A program made the position numbers and the translations under genes. From Saprospiraceae bacterium (lineage in GTDB: Bacteria; Bacteroidota; Bacteroidia; Chitinophagales; Saprospiraceae): a stretch of 64,000 nucleotides of DNA. The notes below the pieces were generated by a model. It had not been told where the DNA came from. It saw only the letters and a list, made by a program, of their open reading frames with translations, and made no database searches. Positions 20,565 to 31,233 of the stretch are shown here, one piece after another. Every line of letters begins with the position of its first letter. Position 1 is the first letter of the stretch. Location: contig JADJVK010000014.1 of NCBI GenBank assembly GCA_016710625.1, positions 28,952 to 92,951 on the forward strand, given 5' to 3'.

Positions 20565-22938
20565 CATTTGTTATACCATCACCACCAAATTCTGGTGATG
20601 GATGCGAAATACTTTTGATTCCTTTATATTCTTTAATTTTTTGTTTAACAGCTTTTCTTAAGATTCCGTCCCCTTTTCCATGAAGAATTTGTATAGAATT
20701 GGAACTATTAATAAATGCTTTATCCACAAAAACTTCCAATGCTTTTAAGGCATCTGGCATTCTTAAACCCCTCAAATCAATTTTAGCATCAAATTTTGCA
20801 CCATCAGTTACAATATCTTTTTTTACTTTAAGCTCTTGTCTTTCAAGTGGTTCATTAATGGAAACTAAATCAAGTAAACGAATGGTCATGGTCATATCGC
20901 CAATGATGACCATTGCTTTTTCGCCATCTTTATCCAATTTAATTATTTTCCCATTTGCTCCTCCAGCTCTCAATCTGACGAAATCGCCTTCTGCTAATTT
21001 TTTGGTGGATAGTTTTCCATGATGTTTTACGATTTCATCTGTAATCTGTTTAGCTGCTTCCATTGCTTTTTCTTTGTCCAATTTTGCTTTTTCAGCAGCT
21101 TCCTGAGCTTTTTCCATATTTTTCTGATTTCTAAGCTCTTTCACTAGTTTTTCTAGCATTCTAACTTGGTCATCAGCTTTTTGAATTTCAGTTTCCTTGA
21201 TATCTAATTTGTGTTTTTTTCGTTTATACTCTAGCTCTTTGTGCATTTCTTCATAACTATGAATTAGTTTTTGCAATTTTTTTTGCTTTTCGTCTAATTC
21301 ATTTAATTGATCTTGAAGGTCATTTCTTTCTCTCAATAAATCTATAAGTAGCTCATCTACAGCATTTTCATTCTTTCCTATTCTTTTTCTAGCATAGTTT
21401 ATGATGGAATCTGGCAGTCCATTTTTATTGGCTATTTCGAAAGCAAACGAACTGCCCGGTCTCCCAATAATTAATTCATAAGTAGGAGAGAGTGTTTCTG
21501 TATCAAAATTCATGCAGCCATTTAAGATACTTTCTGATTTGAAAGCAAACATTTTAAGGTTCCCAAAGTGGGTCGTAATTACACCATAAACACCTTTTTG
21601 GTTTAGCTCTTTCAATATACCCTCTGCGATAGCACCACCCATTTTTGGGTCAGTACCAGAACCAAATTCATCAATTAAGATGAGTGATTTGTCGTTTGCA
21701 TTTTCAACAAATTCCTTTGCATTTTTTAATCTTGAACTATAAGTACTCAATTCATCTTCCAAAGATTGTTGGTCACCAATATCTCCAAAAATATTTTCAA
21801 AAACTCCAATTTCAGATAATGGATCCATTGGTACAAGATTGCCACTTTGCAACATTAATTGTATCAACCCAATAGCTTTCAAAGTAATAGATTTTCCACC
21901 AGCATTAGGTCCACTAATAACGACAATTCTATTTTTGCCAAATAATTGAAAATTAAAGGGAATCGTTTTTTTATCTATTTTTTGATTTTTTAGGTAAAGC
22001 AGAGGATGAAAAGCCTTTAAAACAGAAAAATGTGGCTTTTCCTTAAGTATTGGTTTAACTGCTTTTAATCTTATTGCTAGCCTTGCTTTTGCATATATCA
22101 CATCCATTCTAACAATAATTGATTGATATTGTCGAATAGCAGGTGCATAAGGTCGTAGCTTGGCACTCAATTCTTTTAAAATCCTATAAATTTCTCTTTT
22201 CTCTTCTTGTTCTAATTCGATAATTTCATTATTGATCTCTATAACTGCTTCTGGTTCGATAAATGTGGTTTTTCCAGAAGTGGACTCATCATGAATAATT
22301 CCTTTTACTTTTCTTTTATGTTCGGCAGGAACACTCAGTACACGTCGTCCATTTTTTACTGATTCAACATTTTCAGTCAAAAAGCCTTTGGATCTGAAAT
22401 CGCTAATACAATTTTTGAAAACTCTATCCAAATCCCTTTGAAATGACTGAATTTGCCTTCTAATCATTGTAAGTTCTAGGGAAGCATCGGATTTGATTTC
22501 GCCATTTTCATCGATAACTCTTACAATTTCTCTTTGTAGAAAATCATCAAATGGGACAACTCGAACGATTTTATATAGATTAGGATAAATATCTTGTCTA
22601 GAAATATTTAAAAAGGAATATATTTTTGAAGCAATCCGTAGGATAATATTGATTCGTTGTAAGGATTCGATAGATAAAACATAGCCATCAATTTCTAATA
22701 ACTTCAAATCAGGCAAACTATCAAAATAATTACTTACCGGAAATGGATCTACGGATTGGAGTGATAATTTCATTTCTGAAACTTCATCCAATTTGCTTTC
22801 AATCACACATAGATCAGTTTCAAATTGTAAATTATCAAAATAAATAGATGCCAATTCTCCATTACATTCCTCCTTTAAGTAATGTACAATCTTATCAAAT
22901 TCAATAGAATTCACTATGTTACTTGGATATAAATTCAT
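20551..22938 (-). CDS. mutS2: endonuclease MutS2
   Basis: 795-aa MutS2 with all parts present. It has the MutS core and clamp region, an ATPase with GPNAGGKSIT (Walker A) and LILIDEFGSGTDP (Walker B), a long Lys/Glu-rich coiled coil (about residues 520-640), and a C-terminal Smr nuclease domain with IDLRGLRMPDAL and ILHGKGDGILR. In other bacteria MutS2 suppresses recombination or rescues collided ribosomes. No partner gene is adjacent. Confidence 0.95.
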   Translation of the reverse strand: MNLYPSNIVNSIEFDKIVHYLKEECNGELASIYFDNLQFETDLCVIESKLDEVSEMKLSLQSVDPFPVSNYFDSLPDLKLLEIDGYVLSIESLQRINIILRIASKIYSFLNISRQDIYPNLYKIVRVVPFDDFLQREIVRVIDENGEIKSDASLELTMIRRQIQSFQRDLDRVFKNCISDFRSKGFLTENVESVKNGRRVLSVPAEHKRKVKGIIHDESTSGKTTFIEPEAVIEINNEIIELEQEEKREIYRILKELSAKLRPYAPAIRQYQSIIVRMDVIYAKARLAIRLKAVKPILKEKPHFSVLKAFHPLLYLKNQKIDKKTIPFNFQLFGKNRIVVISGPNAGGKSITLKAIGLIQLMLQSGNLVPMDPLSEIGVFENIFGDIGDQQSLEDELSTYSSRLKNAKEFVENANDKSLILIDEFGSGTDPKMGGAIAEGILKELNQKGVYGVITTHFGNLKMFAFKSESILNGCMNFDTETLSPTYELIIGRPGSSFAFEIANKNGLPDSIINYARKRIGKNENAVDELLIDLLRERNDLQDQLNELDEKQKKLQKLIHSYEEMHKELEYKRKKHKLDIKETEIQKADDQVRMLEKLVKELRNQKNMEKAQEAAEKAKLDKEKAMEAAKQITDEIVKHHGKLSTKKLAEGDFVRLRAGGANGKIIKLDKDGEKAMVIIGDMTMTIRLLDLVSINEPLERQELKVKKDIVTDGAKFDAKIDLRGLRMPDALKALEVFVDKAFINSSNSIQILHGKGDGILRKAVKQKIKEYKGIKSISHPSPEFGGDGITNVELL

Positions 22939-23245
22939 TTTATTTTTTAAAATTCAAAAAAAAATACTTAAACTTAAAATTTAATATTATATAAAATATT
23001 TAAGTTCAATCTCAATTAAGTAATTATTAAACAATAGTATTTATATTAAATAAATATTTAAATTAAAAATTTCATTAATATAAGTTATTGGAAATTAGGG
23101 AAATATATTTTTATTTTGATTAATTAGGTATTAATATTGTATAGATTAGTGTATAATCAGTTTTTATTAGAAATAAATTAAAAACAATTATTTATTAAAA
23201 ATTTATAAAATATAATACCGACAAAGGTAAATCGAACTTCACACT
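22939..23245. other. AT-rich intergenic region
   Basis: 307 bases between the divergent mutS2 and lipoprotein genes, almost entirely A and T. I see no open frame, stable hairpin or clear promoter in it; it presumably carries the two divergent promoters. Confidence 0.5.
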
Positions 23246-23914
23246 ATGAGGATTAAATTACTAATTTTTTTGAGCATTGTTTTTTTGATTTCTTGTGGAA
23301 AAGAAACAATTGTAATCAATAATAGTTCAGAATCAAATTCATTTGATAATTTAAAAGTTAATCAGAAATTAAAATTTGTTTTATATATTGCTAATACAAA
23401 TGATGTTAACGATTTTAAATATCAAAAAGATACATTGATTTGGGAAGTGAAAAGTATCAATAATAATTCAATCCTTATTGATGAATATTTAAGTCAAGGT
23501 AGCAATTCTTTAAGCGGAAATAATCTAATTTCTCATGCTGACGAAACATTTGGATTTATAATCAATAAATTAGATAATAATTATTTGGTCAGTAGTAATG
23601 ATGAAAGAAAATCATCCAGAATCTTATTTAATCAAAATCAATTTAAATTAAATAAAGTTCTTTCCAATTCACCAATCATAAAATTGGATAATTGGTTGCC
23701 AAATGCATCTTTAGAATCATCAGAAGGATCCATTATAGATGCATCCATACATTCAAAGAAATATGACCAATTAAATATAATAATTGATAATACTTCTTTG
23801 AAAATATCGAATATTGGTTCTTATTTTATTTATTCACCCAAAGGATTGATCTTGAGAACTTTGCAGTACAATACTTTTAATCATACTGCTTACGGTTGGG
23901 ATATGCTCAACTAA
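23246..23914 (+). CDS. lipoprotein of unknown function
   Basis: 222 aa beginning with a lipoprotein signal peptide: MRIKLLIFLSIVFLISCG, with Cys 17 as predicted lipidated residue. The remainder is soluble, rich in Asn, Ser and Ile, with no motif I recognise. It ends directly against the convergent gene at 23915 with no terminator between. Function unknown. Confidence 0.7.
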   Translation: MRIKLLIFLSIVFLISCGKETIVINNSSESNSFDNLKVNQKLKFVLYIANTNDVNDFKYQKDTLIWEVKSINNNSILIDEYLSQGSNSLSGNNLISHADETFGFIINKLDNNYLVSSNDERKSSRILFNQNQFKLNKVLSNSPIIKLDNWLPNASLESSEGSIIDASIHSKKYDQLNIIIDNTSLKISNIGSYFIYSPKGLILRTLQYNTFNHTAYGWDMLN

Positions 23915-24433
23915 TTATTTTGCAAGAATTTTTATATTCTTTGATTTTATTAAAGCACCCCTTTTTAGTATTTTTCTTACTTCTGGGTCATAATATAACA
24001 TTCTCATAAAGGAAATGATCGAAGGAAATAAATCGAAATTAGATTTTGTATTTGCTAAAATCGAACAAGTATTATCTAAAATTTCCTTTCTTTCAGAATT
24101 GGATTGACCTAAAAATGGAACACCAATTTCCAGCATAGAAATAATTTTAGTTGTAGCAACTGTATCACCGAAATCTACAAATATAGAAATACTCTTACCT
24201 TGAGCATACATTGCATCAAAATTAGATACTGAAACGGCATGATCTATTTCCAAATTCTTTGCTGTATCATTTAGCATTTTCACTCTTTCCGATTGAATAT
24301 CATAAATAAATGATATCTTTCGTTGGTGTTTGGAGGTGAAGCTATGATACATCGATGAAATCGATGAAAGTGTATTTTTTACAGAAGCATCATCTAAGTT
24401 GATTACATCAACAAAAACATTAAACGGTGTCAT
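23915..24433 (-). CDS. stand-alone GT-B C-terminal-like domain protein
   Basis: 172 aa with no signal peptide. The second half resembles the nucleotide-sugar-binding C-terminal domain of GT4 glycosyltransferases: ISMLEIGVPFLG, the following SERKEIL, and YYDPEVRKILKRGAL, like the usual DPE-x-R ending. The first half (KISFIYDIQSERVKML, IDHAVSVSN) fits the first strands of the same Rossmann domain. The N-terminal acceptor domain of a real glycosyltransferase is absent. TATATTTG at 24506-24513 may be its -7 element. Role unknown; this is a structural inference. Confidence 0.5.
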   Translation of the reverse strand: MTPFNVFVDVINLDDASVKNTLSSISSMYHSFTSKHQRKISFIYDIQSERVKMLNDTAKNLEIDHAVSVSNFDAMYAQGKSISIFVDFGDTVATTKIISMLEIGVPFLGQSNSERKEILDNTCSILANTKSNFDLFPSIISFMRMLYYDPEVRKILKRGALIKSKNIKILAK

Positions 24434-24569
24434 AAACGCAAAATATATTATTGTAAACGAAACTTGATGCGGAGTAAATAAAAATACTGGTGTGAAATTC
24501 TACGGCAAATATAAACACTAAATTTACATTTATACTAAAATATTAATTTTTTTTGTGACATCGAACTTC

Positions 24570-25967
24570 TTAATTCGGTAGATAAAATTTTAACAAATCA
24601 TGTAACTTGTCTGTTTTCAACTTCTTATTAATAATTATTTTATTTTTTTCTAACAAATAAATAACAGGCAAATTTGAGACATTGTATAACATATGATAAT
24701 TGGATTCTAAATACGGGTCCACTCCGATTATCCACCCATAACCATTTGCTTTAGCATACTCCCAGCATAGGGGATATGAGCTATTTTTTCTTGCACAAAT
24801 ACCAACTATTTCAAGCCCTTTATCTTTATATTCTTTATAAATGTTATTCAAAATTGGTAGGCTTTTTTGACAAACTTTACAATCAGGATCCCAAAATACT
24901 AATAATGTAAACTTAGCATTTATGCTGTGAAGATTCATTTTTGTAGAGTCAGGTAATGTAAATGTAATGTCAGGAGCAAAATTTCCTATCGTATTGTTTT
25001 CTAATAAATTAGCAATTGAATTGAATTTTTCAATATCTTCATTGCTCGTCCAATAGAACTTTTTATTTAATATATAATTTCGAATAACATGAATGTACGT
25101 TTTTTCATAAAATGGATTTGGATTGTCACTTAAGAAATTAACAATATCTGAGCAAACTATCTTATAAAAGGAACTATCATTAGCGGATTCGATTCTAGAA
25201 ATAAAATAATCTAATTTATTAATTGATGTGTCGGAACCAAAATTTAAACTTAATTGCAGAAACTTTTCTAGGCGATCCATATAATTTGGGGCATTGATAA
25301 TTTTTTTATTATCCAAATCGTAATAATTAATATAATTATTTAGCACATATAAAGATTGTTGCTTTCTATCTAACCCTCGAATCTGTGATGGAAATTTAAA
25401 TTCATATTTTAAATTTTGTAGTGATTTTAGCAATTTAAAGCCACTTTTTTCTACAATTTGATTAAAAATACTATCTCTATCATGCATCGTTTTCGTTATA
25501 TCTTCATAGATAGTTTTTTTCATGCCGAGGTTTCCATTCGTTTCGCTGATCTTTAGTAATTCTTTAAAATTTTCAAATTTTACATCAGATAAGTAATCTA
25601 ATTTTTGAATTTCATACCAAGCCTGATTCATTTCAGAATTAGTAGCTATACTATCAAAGTTGAGTTTTCTATGAATATTAATTTCAGTGGGTTTATGATC
25701 ATTGATGATTTGCCATTTGATGTTGTTCGCTTCGTTTAAAACAGAAATGAGCTCTATTTGCTTTATTTTAGATTCATTAATTTGGAATTGATTATTGATA
25801 TCTTTTTTTAAAGTATCTAAAACATACATATTTTTTCCAAAATGATAAATTGCTACCAAGCTATTTACAGAATCATAACCAATTAAATTTATTTTAAATT
25901 GATTTTGTGAAAAAATATTGCTAAATAGTTGCAAAGCAAAAAATAATATGATTAATTTTTTCATCAT
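24570..25967 (-). CDS. periplasmic thioredoxin-like protein (DUF5106/TlpA type)
   Basis: About 465 aa with signal peptide (MMKKLIILFFALQLFSNIFSQ). There is an N-terminal DUF4369-like domain, a helical DUF5106-like middle (NPFYEKTYIHVIRNYILN) and a C-terminal TlpA-type thioredoxin domain with active site FWDPDCKVCQKSLP. Such proteins reduce or hold thiols in the periplasm. An earlier in-frame start at 26030 would place 21 charged residues before the signal peptide, so 25967 is preferred. Confidence 0.75.
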   Translation of the reverse strand: MMKKLIILFFALQLFSNIFSQNQFKINLIGYDSVNSLVAIYHFGKNMYVLDTLKKDINNQFQINESKIKQIELISVLNEANNIKWQIINDHKPTEINIHRKLNFDSIATNSEMNQAWYEIQKLDYLSDVKFENFKELLKISETNGNLGMKKTIYEDITKTMHDRDSIFNQIVEKSGFKLLKSLQNLKYEFKFPSQIRGLDRKQQSLYVLNNYINYYDLDNKKIINAPNYMDRLEKFLQLSLNFGSDTSINKLDYFISRIESANDSSFYKIVCSDIVNFLSDNPNPFYEKTYIHVIRNYILNKKFYWTSNEDIEKFNSIANLLENNTIGNFAPDITFTLPDSTKMNLHSINAKFTLLVFWDPDCKVCQKSLPILNNIYKEYKDKGLEIVGICARKNSSYPLCWEYAKANGYGWIIGVDPYLESNYHMLYNVSNLPVIYLLEKNKIIINKKLKTDKLHDLLKFYLPN

Positions 25968-26186
25968 TTGTATTTTGGATTTAATACTTCTAATAAATTT
26001 TATTGTTTCATATTTTAACAGTAAATACAAAGTATTAATAATAATGTGATAAATAATTATATTTTACATTAAGAAGTAAATTTGAAATATTATATAAATT
26101 TCTTTAAAAAAACTTATTTTTTATATTTAAAATTTTGTAACTTTCGGATGAATTAGTTCAATATTTATTCACTAAATTTTATAAAC

Positions 26187-26432
26187 ATGAATATTACATT
26201 TGAAGAGTTAAGAAAATTGAAGCATAGCTTACCTCATGGTAGTATCGCTAGAATTGCAAATGAGCTAAATGTAGATGAACAACATGTAAGGAATTTCTTT
26301 GGTGCTCAAAAGTTTGCTCATGACGATGCAACTGATTGGCATTATGAACCTGGTCCGGACGGTGGAATTATTAATATGACTGATACTAGTATTCTTGACA
26401 AAGCAAGAGCTATTTTATCTGAGAGTGTTTAA
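26187..26432 (+). CDS. small conserved Bacteroidota DNA-binding-like protein
   Basis: 81-aa protein of a family I recognise as widespread in Bacteroidota. The N-terminal half looks like a helix-turn-helix (GSIARIANELNVDEQHVRNFFG). The C-terminal half has the conserved PGPDGGIINMTDTSILDKA. It stands alone between a divergent gene and its own terminator. Function uncharacterised; a DNA-binding role is inferred from the helical pattern only. Confidence 0.75.
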   Translation: MNITFEELRKLKHSLPHGSIARIANELNVDEQHVRNFFGAQKFAHDDATDWHYEPGPDGGIINMTDTSILDKARAILSESV

Positions 26433-26458
26433 TTATTTAAATTCAAATAAAAAAATCA

Positions 26459-26491
26459 AAAAAGAGAGATTACATTGTAATCTCTCTTTTT
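26459..26491 (+). terminator. rho-independent terminator
   Basis: AAAAAGAGAGATTACA (26459-26474) and TGTAATCTCTCTTTTT (26476-26491) form a long perfect stem ending in T5, just after the 81-aa gene. It could also act for the convergent membrane-protein gene. Confidence 0.85.
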
Positions 26492-26540
26492 GCTTTTAGT
26501 GAAAAATCGATTAAGAATTTAATTATAAATTCAATGAATA

Positions 26541-26948
26541 TTATTTCTTAGATAATTTCCAACCTAAATAAGCCATTGGAATATAAGCAAATACTAAATC
26601 TGTAATGGAAAACCACAAAGGCGAAGGAAGCATATAAACCATTGAAATACCACCAATTAAAAATAAAACACCAATAATTAAAGCTAATTTTAAATGATTA
26701 TTTGCTGCAAGGAATGCTGTAATAAATGCTCCTGAAAGGGTTCCTAAAGCATGAGCTAAAAATGGAAATAGAAAATGCTTTGGCTCCATCAAATGCATTG
26801 ATGCATTTAAACCTTCAATTGTTGTGTTGTCAAATCCGGAAGGTGGTGGAATTATGGATCCACTTACAAAAATGAGGCTTCCATTTACAATATTTCCTAA
26901 TAACAAACCTGCCAAAACAGCTAATATATTTTTAATTATCGGATGCAT
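26541..26948 (-). CDS. small integral membrane protein
   Basis: 135 aa with four predicted transmembrane helices (ILAVLAGLLLGNIVNGSLIF; FPFLAHALGTLSGAFITAFL; LALIIGVLFLIGGISMVYML; ITDLVFAYIPMAYLGW). The loop after helix 1 contains IIPPPSGFDN. It resembles conserved uncharacterised Bacteroidota membrane proteins. Function unknown. Confidence 0.7.
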   Translation of the reverse strand: MHPIIKNILAVLAGLLLGNIVNGSLIFVSGSIIPPPSGFDNTTIEGLNASMHLMEPKHFLFPFLAHALGTLSGAFITAFLAANNHLKLALIIGVLFLIGGISMVYMLPSPLWFSITDLVFAYIPMAYLGWKLSKK

Positions 26949-27072
26949 ATAATTTTAATTTATTGATATAATGTAGAATAAAATCTTTATTTGTTGTAAA
27001 TATATAAAATATAATTGTTTGTAAAGTGGATTTAGTGTTATTTTGCAATCTTAATGTTATAAATAATTTATT

Positions 27073-28842
27073 TTATGATAAAGCTACAGTAGTTACCTGT
27101 TTATTATATAAATTTCTAAATCTTCCGTTTTCTTTTTCTATTAATTCTTGATGTGTTCCTTCTTCAAGCACTTTACCATGTTCAATTACATAGATTTTGT
27201 TGGCATGTCGTATGGTACTTAACCGATGGGCAATAATTATAGAGGTTCTTTTTTCAATTAATTTTTCGATAGCATATTGAATAATTTTTTCTGATTCTGG
27301 GTCAATAGATGATGTCGCTTCATCCATTATGATAATTTTGGTATTGTATATTAAAGTCCTCAACATTGAGATGAGTTGTTTTTGGCCAACTGATAATGCT
27401 ACTCCTCTTTCCATCACATTGAAATCAAAACCATTCGGTAATTTCATGATCAAATCGTAACATCCAATTTTTTTTGCAAAATCGTAAACCTTTTCTTTTT
27501 CAATCTTATCATTTTTCAAGGTGATATTTTCCATTATAGTTCCATTAAATAAGAAAACATCTTGTAGGATTACTCCTACGATAGTTCTTAGATAATTTAA
27601 ATCCAAATCATTGATATCATATCCATCAATTGTAATTTTTCCAGATTGGATGGGATAAAACCTTGATAATATGCTGATTATAGAAGTTTTGCCAGAGCCC
27701 GTACTTCCAACTATTGCAATTGTCTCATTTTCATTAGCTTCAATATTTATATTATCAAGAACTAACTGAGAAGGATTATAAGAAAAACAAACGTTTTGAT
27801 AAACAATATTCCCTTTGATATCAGGAATTTTGATTTTCCCTTTAGAAATATTAACTAATTCAGTGTCTTGTAAATTGAAAACTCTTTCAGCTGCGATCAT
27901 CCCCATTTGCAATGTATTAAATTTATCGGCTAACATACGAATGGGTCTAAATAACATGTTGATATACAATGGGAAACTAATTAATACACCAATAGTTATT
28001 TGATTTTTTAAAATACCAAACGATCCATACCAAACCAATAAACCGATGGAAATAGCAGAGATTATTTCAACTGCTGGAAAAAAAACAGAATAGGCAAAAA
28101 TTGATTTGATGTTTGCATCTGTATAATCTTTATTTATTTTTATTAGTTTTTCCTTTTCAATGGATTGTAAATTAAATATTTGAATGATTTTCATCCCAGC
28201 AATCCTTTCTTGCAAAAATGAATTCATAATTGCAATTTGGCTTCTAACTTCAGTAAATGACTTTTTTACCGCCTCTTTGAAATAATAACTAGCTAAAATC
28301 AATAATGGTAAAACACTGATGCAAACTAAAGTTAATTTCCAATTTGCAAAAAGCATCATACCAAATACGATTAATAATGTTATAATGTCAATAAAAATAG
28401 TGATGATGCCCTCTGAAAAAACTGCATTGATCGTTTCAATATCACTAATCGTTCTAGTTGTAGAATTCCCAATGGGAGTTTTATCAAAATAGGTTAATTC
28501 TAATCGAATAATATGATTGAATAATGAATTTCTTAAGTCTTTGATTATTGATTGTCCCAGCCAAAAAGTCAAATAACCAAAAGCAAAAGACAAAATAGTT
28601 TCAAGAATCAATAAGCCAATAAATAATACAGAGTTGTTAATAACACCTTGTGAATCAGCAATTTTTATATTATCATCAATTATTGTTTTGATTAAATAGG
28701 GACGATATGCTGCAATAGGAGCTATGACCAATCCAATAGTAATAGATAAGTAAAAAAATAATCTATATGGTTTTGTAAGCCCTAAAATTCTAGATAATAA
28801 CCCAAAATTGAAGTTCTTGATTTTTGAAATAAAACTTGTCAA
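27073..28842 (-). CDS. ABC exporter, fused permease-ATPase
   Basis: 589-aa half-transporter of the MsbA/multidrug type: six transmembrane helices in residues 1-320, then a nucleotide-binding domain. Walker A is GSTGSGKTS, Walker B IIIMDEATSSID, the switch IIAHRLSTI. The signature motif reads LSVGQKQ in place of LSGGQ, a variant seen in this exporter class. Probably exports lipids, drugs or peptides; substrate not predictable. TAACTTTG just upstream is the likely -7 element. Confidence 0.9.
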   Translation of the reverse strand: MTSFISKIKNFNFGLLSRILGLTKPYRLFFYLSITIGLVIAPIAAYRPYLIKTIIDDNIKIADSQGVINNSVLFIGLLILETILSFAFGYLTFWLGQSIIKDLRNSLFNHIIRLELTYFDKTPIGNSTTRTISDIETINAVFSEGIITIFIDIITLLIVFGMMLFANWKLTLVCISVLPLLILASYYFKEAVKKSFTEVRSQIAIMNSFLQERIAGMKIIQIFNLQSIEKEKLIKINKDYTDANIKSIFAYSVFFPAVEIISAISIGLLVWYGSFGILKNQITIGVLISFPLYINMLFRPIRMLADKFNTLQMGMIAAERVFNLQDTELVNISKGKIKIPDIKGNIVYQNVCFSYNPSQLVLDNINIEANENETIAIVGSTGSGKTSIISILSRFYPIQSGKITIDGYDINDLDLNYLRTIVGVILQDVFLFNGTIMENITLKNDKIEKEKVYDFAKKIGCYDLIMKLPNGFDFNVMERGVALSVGQKQLISMLRTLIYNTKIIIMDEATSSIDPESEKIIQYAIEKLIEKRTSIIIAHRLSTIRHANKIYVIEHGKVLEEGTHQELIEKENGRFRNLYNKQVTTVALS

Positions 28843-28857
28843 TTATATTGGTTTTTG

Positions 28858-28865
28858 CAAAGTTA
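28858..28865 (-). promoter_or_regulatory. -7 element TAACTTTG of the ABC exporter
   Basis: Minus-strand TAACTTTG, followed by GCA as in many promoters of this phylum, ends 15 bases before the ATG. A TTG at consensus distance is not evident. Confidence 0.45.
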
Positions 28866-28883
28866 ACATTTTTAATTTTCAAA

Positions 28884-31104
28884 CTAAAAAGCAATTGTTA
28901 GCTTTGACAAAAAATTAATGTTAGCCTGTGGAAATAACCCTGTTTGATTGTAAAAATTGTTTCCTTCTACACTCAAATATGGGTCATTACTTGGGCTCAA
29001 TGTTTCTCCAGCTGACCTAAATCTATAAATCCATCCATTGCTTGAATATTTGTTATTGGTAATATTGTTTACCAACAATGAAATTTTCAAAGATGGACAG
29101 AAAGTGTTTTTGATTTCATAATTTATTTGTGCATTCAAATAATAATAGGCAGGTAGTTCGGAATATTTATTTGAGGTATTATCCAAATATTGTTTTCCTA
29201 CAAATTTTCCTATCAATGAAAAGTTTAATAAATGCTTATGAGTGGTAATAGCATTGTAAATCAAATCGATATTTCCAACAACATTCGGTGAATAAGCAAT
29301 ATTCGTATTCTTTAGATCTTGGCTAATGATTTCATTCGTTGACCAATCATAAACAATAGAATTATAGTTCTTTATGATGTTTTTGCTGATATTTAAATTA
29401 CCATTCAGTTTTAAATAACTATTAAAAGCATAATTTGCATTCAATTCTAAACCTAATCGGTAACTTTTGGGTACATTTTCTCTAATAGCAGCTCCCACAT
29501 CGTTTAGTTTGCCCGTATTGATTAATTGATTGAAATAATACATAAAATATCCGTTGCAAGAGTAGTTTAAATTTTTATGATTATCTTTTTTATAACCAAT
29601 TTCTATATCAAATAAGGTTTCTGGTTTTGGTAAATTGGATAAAGATCTTTGTGTAAAATCATCTCTATTTGGCTCTTTTTGCTGGATTGCTAGTAGCAAA
29701 TATTGGCTCGAATTATTGTTGATATTCCAAGTGTAACCAATTTTGGATTAAAAAAGTGGTAATTCTGTGTGTTTAAATTCGTATTATATAAATCTAAATA
29801 CCCATTATAGCTATATTTTACAAATCGATATTGAAAATCTGTAAAGAAATTAATTGAATTAAAATTGGTTAATGATTTAAAATAGATATTTATGTCATCT
29901 TTTTCCCTCTCCAATTGTAATAATTGTCGAAATTATTACTATTACTAGCGAATTGTGCCCAAATGATTTTCCCAAAATGCTTTCCATAATATTCATTTGC
30001 TGCTGCTCCAATTGTAAAATTTGATTTATTTAGTTGATAATGAATATCGTAAACTATTCCATAATAATCATTATCCAACCATCTATCTCTTATCAAGTCG
30101 GTACTTCGAATAGTATCAGAATTTAAGATAACATGCTTAAGACCATAATCATTTAATTGCTGGTTTGCTTTGTATTGTTCAAAATAACCTCCGCCTTTCG
30201 TATAATGCAAAGTAATATTTTGATACATATTATTGTTAAATTCTTGTTTATGAATCAATTGCAAATGAGTTTGTCCATAATTATCAATTTCATTTTGGTA
30301 AGGCTCTCCAGATTTTTCTGTCCCAGAACTATTATATCTTCTAAGAATTGGGTCATTTTGATAATTTATTGGAACACCATTCCAGGCTTGATAAGTTATT
30401 TCTTTACCATTGATTATATTCAGCCGTAAAGAAGATTTTTTCCATAAATAATAACTAGAAAGGTAGTAACTACTTAGATTTACTTTTGCTCTATCTATAT
30501 ATCCATCACTTACAATTTTTGATATTCTACCATCCACTCCAAATTTATGATCAATTAGCCCTGTGCCGAAACTGATATTTGCTATTTTGGTATTGAAACT
30601 TCCTATGCCAACATTGATATTTGAGTAGGGTTTCATGTTGATTTTTGACGTGTTCAGATTGATAGAAGCTCCAAATGCTCCTGTTCCATTTGTGGAAATG
30701 CCGACTCCTCTTTGGATTTGAATCTGCTCGGTGCTACTACTCAAATCAGGTAAATTTACCCAAAAAACTTGATGTGATTCGGGATCATTCATGGTGACGC
30801 CATTCAATGTAATATTAATCCTAGTTTGATCGATACCCCTAATTTTAATATTGGTATAACCAATACCTGTCCCAGCATCAGAAGATTCCACCAAACTAGG
30901 TGTGTTTGATAGAATATAGGGTATATCTTGCCCGAAATTAAACCGTTCAATTTCCTTTTTGGAAATATTTAGATAAGAAATAGGAGTGTTTTTTTCTGCC
31001 CAATTTCCAATAATTACAACTTCTTGGAGTGGCAAAATGGTGTCTTGGCTCATACTTAAAAAATATGAGCAACATAAAATAATTGTTAAAAATGTACTTT
31101 TCAT
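28884..31104 (-). CDS. TPP-riboswitch-controlled TonB-dependent receptor, probable thiamine uptake (two frameshifts)
   Basis: Outer-membrane active transporter of about 740 aa after repair. It has a signal peptide (MKSTFLTIILCCSYFLSMSQ), a TonB-box-like LPLQEVVI, a plug (IKIRGIDQTRINITLNGV, QIQIQRGVGIST) and a 22-strand-type barrel ending KLTIAF. The frame breaks at a T5 run (29900-29904) and a T4 run (29741-29744, forward strand). Adding one base in each restores continuous homologous sequence, and 2221+2 bases is divisible by 3. The TPP aptamer 47 bases upstream indicates thiamine or a precursor as substrate, as for the known THI-regulated Bacteroidota receptor. Confidence 0.85.
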
Positions 31105-31150
31105 ATAATAAAATATGTAAAAGCAAGAGAATCAGTAAATTCTGATTGAG

Positions 31151-31220
31151 CATCCTCCCTTCTCAGCATTACCTGAGCAGGTTCGATGGGTATGATCTCA
31201 GCCTGAAAGGCACCCCAGCT
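31151..31220 (-). ncRNA. TPP riboswitch (THI element)
   Basis: On the minus strand the conserved order of the THI box is present: GGGGTGCC, then GGCTGAGATCAT, ACCC, GAACCTG, GGTAATGCTGAGAAGGGAGG. It lies in the leader of the TonB-dependent receptor. A weak hairpin (31130-31147, AATCAG/CTGATT) between aptamer and start codon lacks a T-run, so control may be translational. Binding of thiamine diphosphate is expected to repress the receptor. Confidence 0.93.
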
Positions 31221-31233
31221 TATGAAATAATTG

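Noticed and set aside
20699..21022. Antisense open frame inside mutS2
   Set aside because: It is opposite a well-conserved coding region and has no recognisable protein features.
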